DNA of 18,530 nucleotides from Elusimicrobiota bacterium. Lineage in GTDB: Bacteria > CG03 > SLGR01 > PWQF01. This document shows positions 6,801 to 14,379 of the stretch, one piece after another. The position numbers and the translations under genes were made by a program. The notes under the pieces were generated by a model. That model saw only the letters and a list, made by a program, of their open reading frames with translations. It made no database searches and was not told the DNA's origin. Location of the stretch: positions 1 to 18,530 of the forward strand of contig PWOI01000051.1 in NCBI GenBank assembly GCA_003557485.1, in the 5' to 3' direction. How positions within the stretch are numbered: position 1 is the stretch's first letter; every line of letters begins with the position of its first letter.

Positions 6801-8792
6801 ATGGAAGAAATGAAAAAATATCTCGGTCCGGATTCAAAGGTAGCTCAAATTGTCGAAAACTACGAATACCGCAGCGAACAGGTTCAGATGGCTGATAAGG
6901 TTTCCGAAGCCATAGAAAAGGAACAAAACCTTCTTGTGGAAGCCGGAACCGGGATAGGAAAAAGTTTTGCATATCTTGTCCCTTTTATGTTATGGGCGGC
7001 CGCAGAAAAAGACAGACGAGTGGCTGTTTCAACATATACAAAAACTCTACAGGAACAACTTCTGAAAAAAGACATACCTCTTCTGCAGAAAATTATGCCG
7101 GGAAAAATAAAAGCGCTCCTCTGTGTGGGTAGCAACAACTACATATGCCTGTTGAGGTTCAATAAGACCTTCAGCGGAAGGATGACTGATACAAAAAAGG
7201 AAGCTGAACAACTAGAGAAAACAGCCCGTTGGCTGGATAAAACTAAGACCGGACTTAAAATGGAAATCGATTTCACTATTTCTCCCGAACTATGGACGGA
7301 TATATCAAGAGACCCTGCCCTCTGCAGGGAAAGAAGCTGCCCTTTCCATGGCAAATGCTATTTTTACAGGAGCCGACGCGACCTGTCAAAGGCGGATTTA
7401 CTTATAGTCAACCACCATCTTTTTTTAACGGACGTAGCTTCCGGAGGCCATGTACTCCCCGCTTCGAAAGCCGTTATCTTTGACGAAGCCCATAATCTTG
7501 AGGACATAGCAAGCGACACTTTAGGGCTGACAGTTTCACTGCTGGGAATAAAACAACTTCTTGGGAAAATACACAGCAGCAGATCTTCCAGGTGCCTTAC
7601 GGCAAGGGCTTCTATAGAGAACAGTGAAAAGCGCAAAATTATAGAGAAGGTCCGAAAGACCCTACAACAGGCATCTCTTTTCTTCTCGTCAGTAATAGAT
7701 GAACTTGGGGCTGAATCTTCCCTGAGTTACAGAATACATTCTCCGGGACTTTTTGAAAACACCCTCTCCCCTCACCTGGTCAATCTTGCCGAATGCCTGG
7801 ACCTGAGTGCGGGCATGTGCGGAGATGACAGTCTGGCAAATGAATTTCGTTCATATTCTTCGAGACTAAAAATGACAGCAGAAACTTTAAAGAACATTAT
7901 TTTCACAGAACTGGAAAACTACGTATTTTACATAACAATACGCATTAAAAAAGGAAGAGTATTCTGTTCATTTAACGCCACTCCGGTTGAAGTCTCTTCA
8001 CTTCTGAAGGAGCTTGTCTTTAAACCTTATACCCCTACGGTCATGACTTCCGCCACGCTCACAGTAGGGCATTCTTTTGAATTCATAAAGTCCAGAACGG
8101 GAATGACCGACGCGATGCAGGTCAGGCTGGAATCACCTTTTGATTATTCAGACCGGGTTCTTTTCTACATACCGGATTCAATGCCCGATCCTTCCCTGGA
8201 TATGAAGATTTTTGAAAGGGAAGCCGTTGAGCAAACAGCATCTATTATTGAAATAACCTCTGGAAGGACATTTGTTCTTTTTACCTCGTATGGCATGCTT
8301 GATTTTGCGGCGGAACAGCTTTCCGGAAGGTTTCCGGACTTAAATTTCCTTGTACAGGGCCGTATGCCGAGATACAAGCTGCTGGATTCCTTCAAAAAAA
8401 ACGAATCTTCGGTACTTCTGGGCACCTCAACCTTCTGGCAGGGGGTAGATGCGCCGGGAAGAATTCTCGAATGCGTGATTATAACAAAACTTCCTTTCGC
8501 CGTACCGGATAATCCTGTAATAGAATCACGGATGGAATTGCTCAAAAAAAAGGGACTAAACCCTTTTTGGGATTATCAGATTCCGTCAGCCTCCCTTCTT
8601 TTCAAACAGGGGTTCGGACGGCTGATACGGCACAGAAATGATTTCGGAATAGTAGCCGTGCTGGATCCCAGGTTAAGGGACAGGCAGTACGGCAGAATTT
8701 TCATATCATCCCTGCCTGAATGCATATATGTAAGCGGCATTGACGAACTTCATGAAGAATACGAACGATTATGCAGAAAATATGCCACATGA
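6801..8792 (+). CDS. dinG: DinG/XPD-family ATP-dependent DNA helicase with Fe-S cluster
   Basis: This superfamily 2 helicase of 663 residues is of the Rad3/XPD/DinG type, which unwinds DNA 5'-to-3' and removes D-loops, R-loops and G-quadruplexes during repair. The Q-like N-terminus (YRSEQVQMA) is followed by the Walker A motif EAGTGIGKS (47-55). Four cysteines, C116, C175, C180 and C186, are placed for the [4Fe-4S] cluster; VNHHLF and the Walker B box DEAH (228-231) follow. The second motor domain has the SATLT segment, FVLFTSYGMLD, GTSTFWQGVDAPG and QGFGRLIRH. The start at 6801 is preferred: a promoter ends just before it. ATG 6810 is an alternative, but GGAAG would then be too close. It is divergent from the HD-GYP operon. 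Confidence 0.95.
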   Translation: MEEMKKYLGPDSKVAQIVENYEYRSEQVQMADKVSEAIEKEQNLLVEAGTGIGKSFAYLVPFMLWAAAEKDRRVAVSTYTKTLQEQLLKKDIPLLQKIMPGKIKALLCVGSNNYICLLRFNKTFSGRMTDTKKEAEQLEKTARWLDKTKTGLKMEIDFTISPELWTDISRDPALCRERSCPFHGKCYFYRSRRDLSKADLLIVNHHLFLTDVASGGHVLPASKAVIFDEAHNLEDIASDTLGLTVSLLGIKQLLGKIHSSRSSRCLTARASIENSEKRKIIEKVRKTLQQASLFFSSVIDELGAESSLSYRIHSPGLFENTLSPHLVNLAECLDLSAGMCGDDSLANEFRSYSSRLKMTAETLKNIIFTELENYVFYITIRIKKGRVFCSFNATPVEVSSLLKELVFKPYTPTVMTSATLTVGHSFEFIKSRTGMTDAMQVRLESPFDYSDRVLFYIPDSMPDPSLDMKIFEREAVEQTASIIEITSGRTFVLFTSYGMLDFAAEQLSGRFPDLNFLVQGRMPRYKLLDSFKKNESSVLLGTSTFWQGVDAPGRILECVIITKLPFAVPDNPVIESRMELLKKKGLNPFWDYQIPSASLLFKQGFGRLIRHRNDFGIVAVLDPRLRDRQYGRIFISSLPECIYVSGIDELHEEYERLCRKYAT

Positions 8793-8858
8793 ACGGCATG
8801 CTGCTTAACTTGAATTGTTCGGTCTAATAATATAGAATTTCCACAAAGATTAAAGATC

Positions 8859-8947
8859 GCCGGGATGGCGAAACTGGCAGACGCAGCAGATTCAAAATCT
8901 GCCGGAACTTTGGTTCCGTGGGGGTTCGACTCCCCCTCCCGGCACCA
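8859..8947 (+). tRNA. tRNA-Leu (anticodon CAA)
   Basis: A type II tRNA of 89 bases. The acceptor stem GCCGGGA/TCCCGGC is fully paired, with discriminator A and encoded CCA (8945-8947). The anticodon stem GCAGA/TCTGC encloses TTCAAAA with anticodon CAA, decoding UUG. A long variable arm (GGAAC...GTTCC) and the T arm GGGGG-TTCGACT-CCCCC identify the leucine class. It lies between dinG and pilB. Confidence 0.97.
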
Positions 8948-8994
8948 TCGATGGCAACGAGGCCGTCCCGGAGATAATGAGAAACGTAAAACGC

Positions 8995-9008
8995 AGGGTC
9001 TGACCCCT
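8995..9008 (+). repeat. Short palindrome of the GGGTC-N-GACCC type (REP-like)
   Basis: The core GGGTCTGACCC (8996-9006) is a perfect inverted repeat around a single T, with an extra C and TT behind it. AGGGTC-T-GACCCCTT words are, from memory, a dispersed repeat in many bacterial genomes and are often linked to REP-associated transposases. Here it lies between tRNA-Leu and the pilB ATG, where a ribosome binding site would be expected. No transposase gene is present in the window. Confidence 0.5.
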
Positions 9009-9015
9009 TAATAAA

Positions 9016-10773
9016 ATGGTAGTAAGAAAACTTTCTTTAAGAGAAGTCCTTCTGCAGGACAAAATAATTGACCAGCAGACGCTGAAAAGCCTCGAGTTAA
9101 GGGCTGAACAGCTCGGCAAACCTCTTGAGCAGATTCTAGTTGATTCCCAGACTATACCCAAGCAGAAATTCCTGCAGCTGCTCAGCGCCAAGTGGGACGT
9201 TAAAGCCGTAGATCTTTCTTCTCTTGAAATAGATGAAGAAGCGGCGCGGCTTATACCTGAAACCACCGCAAGAAAATATCTTCTTCTTCCTTTTGCGCGC
9301 GCGGAAAAAATGCTCTATACGGCAATGGCGCGGCCGTGGGACCTTACGGCAATAGAAGACCTGACAATCCGAACCAACTATGAGATTCAGCCCTATCTGA
9401 GCCTTCCTACAGATATCTCTAAAGCACTCAATGAAATATTTTCTCAGGACTCCAGAATTTCCGACTACATATCAAATATTACTGCAGATGAAAATATTGA
9501 CCAGCAGGATTTAAAACAGTCCACCGCAAGGGAAGAAATTTCTATTGAAAAGTCTCCTGCTGACGATGAAAAGCAGGCGCGCCAGATAGCTAACGCGGTT
9601 ATCCTTGAAGGGCTTAAGAGAGGCGCCTCCGATATTCATATAGAGCCCTTTGAAAAAGTCCTTCTTATACGATACCGTATTGACGGACAGCTCCTTAAAT
9701 CATCATTTAACATAGGAACGAATCTTCTTAACGCGATGCTGGCAAGAATTAAAATAATGGCCAAAACTATGGATATAACTGAAAAGCGGATGCCGCAGGA
9801 CGGCCGGATACAGATCACCTTCCAGGGAAAACCTATTGAATTCAGGGTAAACACAATCCCGACTGCCTACGGTGAAAGCTGCGTGATGAGGGTCCTGGAC
9901 CGAACCAGCATAATGGTTGACCTTTCAAAGCTTGGTTTTTTGCCGGATACCATGGAACAGCTCCGGACCGCACTTGCAAAACCATACGGCATAATACTTG
10001 TTTGCGGACCTACGGGAAGCGGAAAATCAACTACACTTTACTCGGCTCTCAATTACCTTTTACAGGAATCAAAAAAAACTGCTGACGGAAAAGGAAAACC
10101 AGTTTCGCCGAAAAAAATACTTACCGCTGAGAATCCGGTTGAATACGACCTGGCGGAAGTTGTGCAGCTCAATATAAATCCTGAAATAGACCTTACTTTT
10201 GCAGAGGCAATGAGAGCTTTCTTGCGTCAGGACCCGGACATAATAATGGTCGGAGAAATAAGAGACAGGGAAACAGCGCAGATTGCAATGGAAGCCGCCC
10301 TTACGGGCCACCTGGTTATTTCGACAATACATACCAATGACGCGCCCAGCGCAGTTTCAAGGCTTGCTGAAATGCAGGTACCTACATATCTCATTTCATC
10401 AACAATTGAAGCCGTGCTTGCGCAGCGCCTGGTCAGGAAAATATGCTCCGCATGCGCTGAAGACATGAATGAAATACCACAGAAACTTAAAGAGGAACTG
10501 GAAAAATATAATATTCCTCTTGAAAAAGCTAAACTTAAAATTGGAAGAGGTTGCAAGGAATGTTCAAATACCGGATATAAGGGACGGATGGGCCTGTACG
10601 AACTGCTTAATTTTGATGAAGATATCAGGAAACTTCTACTTGAGCAGATAGCGGCTTCGCCTATAGCAAAGCTTGCCAGGGAAAAAGGCATGAGGCCCCT
10701 CTGGGAAGACGGAATAATGAAAGTGGCTCAGGGATTAACCACTTACGAAGAAATATTGAGAGTGAGTCAGTAA
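9016..10773 (+). CDS. pilB: PilB/GspE-type secretion and type IV pilus assembly ATPase
   Basis: A hexameric cytoplasmic ATPase of 585 residues that powers pilin polymerisation or type II secretion. The N-terminus (1-145) is an MshEN-like domain, but its ligand motifs are eroded (SLREVLLQDK and PLEQILVDSQ in place of RLG..L...G). The ATPase core has SDIHIEP (205-211), Walker A GPTGSGKST (331-339), LRQDPDIIMVGEIRD (403-417) with the Asp and Walker B boxes, and the His box GHLVISTIHTNDA (431-443). Two CxxC pairs, C477/C480 and C513/C516, form the zinc site typical of PilB/GspE. It is one base from the next gene. No ribosome binding site is visible before the ATG, and the nearest upstream in-frame stop is only four codons away. 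Whether it serves pili or secretion cannot be told from this window. Confidence 0.95.
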   Translation: MVVRKLSLREVLLQDKIIDQQTLKSLELRAEQLGKPLEQILVDSQTIPKQKFLQLLSAKWDVKAVDLSSLEIDEEAARLIPETTARKYLLLPFARAEKMLYTAMARPWDLTAIEDLTIRTNYEIQPYLSLPTDISKALNEIFSQDSRISDYISNITADENIDQQDLKQSTAREEISIEKSPADDEKQARQIANAVILEGLKRGASDIHIEPFEKVLLIRYRIDGQLLKSSFNIGTNLLNAMLARIKIMAKTMDITEKRMPQDGRIQITFQGKPIEFRVNTIPTAYGESCVMRVLDRTSIMVDLSKLGFLPDTMEQLRTALAKPYGIILVCGPTGSGKSTTLYSALNYLLQESKKTADGKGKPVSPKKILTAENPVEYDLAEVVQLNINPEIDLTFAEAMRAFLRQDPDIIMVGEIRDRETAQIAMEAALTGHLVISTIHTNDAPSAVSRLAEMQVPTYLISSTIEAVLAQRLVRKICSACAEDMNEIPQKLKEELEKYNIPLEKAKLKIGRGCKECSNTGYKGRMGLYELLNFDEDIRKLLLEQIAASPIAKLAREKGMRPLWEDGIMKVAQGLTTYEEILRVSQ

Positions 10774-10774
10774 T

Positions 10775-11908
10775 ATGGATAAATGCCAGTCCTGTAACAA
10801 GATAATACTTTCCGATTATGTTTTCTGTCCGCGGTGCGGAAATCCGCTTAAACCCGGCCTTGACGCGCCGGCTTCCGGCAGCGGAAGTATATGCGACGAA
10901 GATGTCGTAAAATTTTTTGACCTTGCCCGGAACCTGAGTTCTGCGGAAAACATTGACCAGCTTCTTAGAAAAATAGGTGTCGCGGCCGAAAGCATACTGG
11001 GAGCCGAAAGGTCCGCAATACTGCTGCTGGACGAAAAACAGGAAAACCTTTACTTCAAAACAGCAACTGGAGAAGAAATATTAAAAAAAATAACCATTCC
11101 CATAACAGAAGGTATTGCCGGATGGATTGCCAGAAACAGGGAGCCTCTTATTGTAAACGACCCTTACAGCGATAGCCGTTTTTCACCGGATACTGATAGA
11201 AAAACAGGCTATAAAACTAAATCTATTGCCGGCGCTCCTATGATAGCTGGAAGCGAACTTGTAGGGGTTGTAGAGGTTCTCAATAAAAAATCAGGGAAGT
11301 TTGAAAAATGTGATATTGATAATCTTACGGGTTTTGCGGGACTGGCAGCAGTTAGTATATTAAATACCCGCCTGCGAGACCGACAGGAAAATATCCTCTC
11401 TAATATTCTTGACTATCTTGTTATGGGCAGCGAAGCTATGGGAAGTGCTGAAGGAACTTCCAAAGGCCATACATGGGAAATGGCAAGGATGGCATCGGTA
11501 ATGACAAAAGAAATGAATTTAAGTGATGAAAAACGCCAGACTGTACATAAGGCAGCAATGCTTCATGACATCGGATTTCTGGGACTGGAAAATCCCAAGC
11601 TGCTGGGTTTTGACATACCTCACGGGCTGCAGGATGAAGCCAAATTCCGGCTTCACCCTGTCATAGGATCTGAAATGATAAAAAGAATTAAGCCTCTGGC
11701 CGGTGCCGCGCCGTACATAGCAAATCACCACAGGTATAAAAACGGTGAAGGTTTCCCTGAAAATATATCAACTGATTCAATAACTCAGGAAACCGAAATA
11801 ATCTCAATACTTGAAGATTTCCTGACCTGCCGGGATAAAAACAAAATTAATTTTGAAAGATATTCTCAGCAGGTCCGGGACGCGTTTCTCAAAACAGTTT
11901 CCGATTGA
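10775..11908 (+). CDS. Zinc ribbon / GAF / degenerate HD-GYP regulatory protein
   Basis: The 377-residue product has an N-terminal zinc ribbon (C4, C7, C18, C21), a GAF domain (about 45-200) with DSRFSPDTDRKTGYKTKS, and an HD domain (about 215-375). The HD part keeps H264-D265, H294 and H318-H319, but the usual HDxGK reads HDIGF, DGSGYP has become GEGFP, and the aspartate of the ADxFD motif is a glutamate (E347). Loss of the GYP tyrosine and of the lysine suggests weak or absent phosphodiesterase activity and a binding or regulatory role. It starts one base after the pilB stop and so is almost certainly coexpressed with it. Its GAF domain is a close paralogue of that in the intact HD-GYP enzyme at 5374-6639. 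A role in controlling the PilB machine is inferred from context. Confidence 0.9.
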   Translation: MDKCQSCNKIILSDYVFCPRCGNPLKPGLDAPASGSGSICDEDVVKFFDLARNLSSAENIDQLLRKIGVAAESILGAERSAILLLDEKQENLYFKTATGEEILKKITIPITEGIAGWIARNREPLIVNDPYSDSRFSPDTDRKTGYKTKSIAGAPMIAGSELVGVVEVLNKKSGKFEKCDIDNLTGFAGLAAVSILNTRLRDRQENILSNILDYLVMGSEAMGSAEGTSKGHTWEMARMASVMTKEMNLSDEKRQTVHKAAMLHDIGFLGLENPKLLGFDIPHGLQDEAKFRLHPVIGSEMIKRIKPLAGAAPYIANHHRYKNGEGFPENISTDSITQETEIISILEDFLTCRDKNKINFERYSQQVRDAFLKTVSD

Positions 11909-12912
11909 AAAAGTCAAAGCGAAAACTAATATTTGTAGCCGGTCTCTTCTTGAGTGCTCTTTTTCTGTTTCTTGCGCTGCGAGGAGTTAACTTCGGTGAA
12001 GTTTTAAAAGTTCTGGCCCGCACAAACTATCTTTTTCTTGTTCCAGCCATTCTTTCCCTGCTGATTGACTTTACTTTCAGGTCGCTCAGATGGAAACTTC
12101 TTCTTGAACCCGTAAAAAAATGCCGCTTCTTAAACGTAATGAGCACTCTTTTTATCGGTTTTTTTGCAAACGTTGCTCTTCCCTTGAGAGCGGGAGAAGT
12201 AATAAGGGTAATAATGATAGGCGAAAAAGAAAATATTTCTAAATCCGCGGCCCTGGCGACAATGGTTCTTGAAAGAACAATGGACCTTTTTGCCGTATTT
12301 GTTCTTTTTTCTCTTTCTCTTGTTTTATTTATTCCGCAGCAGGTTCCTTTTATTATAAACCGGCTCTGGCAGATTACAGGACTTGTACTAATTCTTCTGA
12401 TTGTTATTCTTTACGGTCTTATGTATTCCAGGAAATTCACGGTAAGGACTATAAAAAAGATCCTCAGCCGTCTTCCCGAAAAAGTATCGGAAAGAGGAGG
12501 GGAAATACTCAATTCTTTTATACTTGGACTTGACATTCTTAAAAAAACCGGACGACTATTTTTTGCACTGCTGCTTTCCGTTGTAAGCTGGATAGCCAAC
12601 TCTGCGGCATTCTTTTTTGTAGCCCGGGGCATGGGTATTGCTGAAGTCTCACTTCCGCAGTCGGCATTTATAATGGGTGTTGTCTCTGCCGGTATTTCCA
12701 TTCCGGCAGCTCCAGGGTTTATAGGAACCTACCAGTATTTCGGTTCGCTTGCTATGAGAATACTCGGTGTTTCAAAAAGCACGGCGCTGAGTTTCACTGT
12801 TCTTGACCACGCCTTACGAATTGCCGGAATTTCGGCGGGAGGGCTATTCTTTCTTACACGAGAACATATTTCAGTAGCGCAGCTTGAGAAAAAAGCGGAA
12901 ACGGCTGACTGA
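11905..12912 (+). CDS. Flippase-like integral membrane protein (lysylphosphatidylglycerol synthase TM-domain family, UPF0104/YbhN)
   Basis: The protein has 335 residues with about eight hydrophobic segments, starting at about 8-27. Family signatures are visible: LRWKLLL (61-67), PLRAGEVIR (93-101), ERTMDL (123-128) and IPAAPGFIGTYQ (266-277). This is the PF03706 fold shared by the membrane domain of MprF and by AglD2/YbhN proteins. It has no catalytic aminoacyl-transfer domain, so a role in moving or modifying lipid or lipid-linked glycans is likely, but the substrate is unknown. The start is a TTG whose bases overlap the TGA of the preceding gene (TTGA), pointing to coupled translation; no Shine-Dalgarno is visible. 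The stop codon abuts that of the convergent MshEN gene. Confidence 0.87.
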   Translation: MKKSKRKLIFVAGLFLSALFLFLALRGVNFGEVLKVLARTNYLFLVPAILSLLIDFTFRSLRWKLLLEPVKKCRFLNVMSTLFIGFFANVALPLRAGEVIRVIMIGEKENISKSAALATMVLERTMDLFAVFVLFSLSLVLFIPQQVPFIINRLWQITGLVLILLIVILYGLMYSRKFTVRTIKKILSRLPEKVSERGGEILNSFILGLDILKKTGRLFFALLLSVVSWIANSAAFFFVARGMGIAEVSLPQSAFIMGVVSAGISIPAAPGFIGTYQYFGSLAMRILGVSKSTALSFTVLDHALRIAGISAGGLFFLTREHISVAQLEKKAETAD

Positions 12913-13368
12913 TCAGGCAGGGTAATTACTGTTTATGGCGTCTATTATTTCCTCTTCGGAAGTTATGTAGGCCTCAACCTCCATTCCGGTAAGTACAGAA
13001 ATGGATGTCCGGACTTCTTCTTCCTGGGGTTCAGCCATTGCTATTTTAATTACGTTATTTTCTATTTCAAAAGGTATCAGCAAATGCTTGGCAGCAATGT
13101 TTTTAGGAATATAGCCAAGAACTTCTCTGGAAATATTCCCGTACTCCGAAACTTTTATATAGGGAGTCCCTATCTGCTTACCAACAATTGAAAGAACTAC
13201 TTCCTTATCTACATAGCCCATAGAAGAAAGTATTTCCCCGAGCTTCATCTTGGATCCTTTATGGCGCTGAAGTATGTTTTCCAGTTTTTCATCGTCAATA
13301 AAGTCCAGCGATTTAAGTATTTCCCCCAATCTTTTTTTGCCAAGTATTTTTTTTGATTCTTTGTTCAT
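12913..13368 (-). CDS. Stand-alone MshEN (GspE/PilB N-terminal) domain protein
   Basis: This 151-residue protein consists only of the domain normally found in front of PilB/GspE ATPases (PF05157). Two tandem copies of the helix motif are seen: KRLGEILKSLDFIDDEKL (12-29) and KLGEILSSMGYVDKEVVL (42-59). The alpha/beta part follows (IPKNIAAKHLLIPFEIENN, 87-105; then IKIAMAEP and a C-terminal EEEIIDAIN helix). In MshE these motifs bind cyclic-di-GMP; here the Leu-Gly pair survives in both copies, the arginine is Lys42 in the second and the later glycine is Asp22 in the first, so binding is plausible but unproven. There is no Walker motif. It may act in trans on a PilB-type ATPase. The gene follows a strong terminator, with AGGT seven bases before the ATG. 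Confidence 0.88.
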   Translation of the reverse strand: MNKESKKILGKKRLGEILKSLDFIDDEKLENILQRHKGSKMKLGEILSSMGYVDKEVVLSIVGKQIGTPYIKVSEYGNISREVLGYIPKNIAAKHLLIPFEIENNVIKIAMAEPQEEEVRTSISVLTGMEVEAYITSEEEIIDAINSNYPA

Positions 13369-13379
13369 ATTTTATACCT

Positions 13380-13409
13380 AAAAAAACAGTACCGTTCAAA
13401 ACGGTACTG
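13380..13409 (-). terminator. Intrinsic terminator downstream of tRNA-fMet
   Basis: A perfect inverted repeat CAGTACCGT/ACGGTACTG (13387-13409, 9 bp with a 5-base loop) is followed on the minus strand by seven T (13386-13380). It lies about 90 bases behind the initiator tRNA and 12 bases before the MshEN start codon. The plus strand has no U run behind it, so it works leftwards only. Confidence 0.88.
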
Positions 13410-13499
13410 CTTATTACACATTTTACATATTTATTGTTCTTTTATCTTTATTTATTGACAAGATAATATTTAATTCTTCCTGTCCTGTTATATTAAAAT

Positions 13500-13577
<78 letters not shown>

Positions 13578-13588
13578 TCATTAGTTAA

Positions 13589-13617
13589 ATGCTATATCAT
13601 TTGTTGATGTTTGTCAA
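13589..13617 (-). promoter_or_regulatory. Promoter of tRNA-fMet
   Basis: On the minus strand, a perfect TTGACA (13612-13617), a 17-base spacer and TAGCAT (13589-13594; four of six) lie directly upstream of the tRNA. The predicted start is a few bases before its 5' end. Confidence 0.6.
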
Positions 13618-13632
13618 ATTTTTTGTTATATC
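13604..13632 (+). promoter_or_regulatory. Candidate promoter of mazG
   Basis: TTGATG (13604-13609), a 17-base spacer and TATATC (13627-13632), each four of six consensus bases, lie just upstream of mazG. It overlaps the divergent tRNA-fMet promoter, so the two may compete. Confidence 0.4.
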
Positions 13633-13653
13633 TACCGGTGGAACAATACTTAT

Positions 13654-14055
13654 ATGAGTGAAGATACTGAAAAACTTTTTAAACGGCTTGTTGAAATCTG
13701 CGCCAGGCTGCGCAGAAAAGACGGCTGTATGTGGGACAGACAGCAGGACCATTCATCTCTTGTACCGTATCTCACAGAGGAAACCCAGGAAGTAAAGGAT
13801 GCGATAGCAAAAAATGATATGGAAAACCTTTGCGAAGAACTGGGAGACCTGCTTTACCAGATCCTCTTTCACAGCCGGATCGCAGAAGAAAACGGCGAAT
13901 TTTCAATATATGATGTTCTAGGGGGAATAACCGAAAAAATTATACGCAGGCATCCCCATGTTTTTTCAGATCAGGAAGTTTCGTCCGTGGAGGATATTGT
14001 CAGGAACTGGGAAAAAATTAAAAAAGCAGAAAAAGAAAGAAAAAATCCCGAATAG
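13654..14055 (+). CDS. mazG: MazG-type nucleoside triphosphate pyrophosphohydrolase (single domain)
   Basis: MazG hydrolyses NTPs and dNTPs to monophosphates and pyrophosphate, clearing aberrant nucleotides from the pool. This copy has 133 residues, one domain, about half of the E. coli two-domain protein. The N-terminal segment GCMWDRQQDHSSLVPYL (24-40) corresponds to the usual CPWD...T-SL block with Met for Pro. The Mg-binding carboxylates are E42/E43/E46 (EETQE) and E62/D65 (EELGD), followed by QILFHSRIAEE and RRHPHVF. It ends in TAG, showing that this codon is a normal stop here. GGTGGA lies about ten bases upstream of the ATG. It converges on hypA with three bases between the stops. Confidence 0.94.
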   Translation: MSEDTEKLFKRLVEICARLRRKDGCMWDRQQDHSSLVPYLTEETQEVKDAIAKNDMENLCEELGDLLYQILFHSRIAEENGEFSIYDVLGGITEKIIRRHPHVFSDQEVSSVEDIVRNWEKIKKAEKERKNPE

Positions 14056-14058
14056 GTT

Positions 14059-14379
14059 TTACTCCACTTCAAGAACCCCAAAACCCATACCTGAAATTAT
14101 CTCGTTTTCAATCCCGCCGCAGCCGGGACATTGAAGCGTTTCTTCCTGTTCCGAAATAACAAGTCCGCATCCGGTACATTTAAGGGCCACAACTTCTTCA
14201 ATTATTTCAAATTTTTCTATTTTCATATGGTCCCTTAATATATGTGTAAGTTCATCAAGAGATTCTCCGGATGCTTTGCCGGCTCTAAGTACTACTTTTT
14301 TTATGGTACTTATACCCTTTAACTCCGCTTTGAGGCGTATTTCCTTTTCTATTTCACGGGCTTTCACTGATTCATGCAT
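14059..14379 (-). CDS. hypA: Hydrogenase nickel-insertion protein HypA
   Basis: HypA delivers Ni2+ to the large subunit of [NiFe] hydrogenases together with HypB. The product has 106 residues, slightly short for the family. It begins MHES, so the N-terminal Met-His nickel ligand (H2) is present. The zinc site is C68-T-G-C71 and C84-P-G-C87. It is the last gene of the operon, with its start overlapping the protease gene by 16 bases. No other hyp genes are in the window; hypB-F would have to lie elsewhere. Confidence 0.95.
   Translation of the reverse strand: MHESVKAREIEKEIRLKAELKGISTIKKVVLRAGKASGESLDELTHILRDHMKIEKFEIIEEVVALKCTGCGLVISEQEETLQCPGCGGIENEIISGMGFGVLEVE

Noticed and set aside
8793-8858. 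Promoter for tRNA-Leu (TTGAAT ... TATAGA)
   Set aside because: The spacer is only 15 bases; too weak to list as a feature.
13387-13409. The hairpin as a bidirectional terminator
   Set aside because: Only the minus strand has a U run; on the plus strand it is followed by CTTATTAC.
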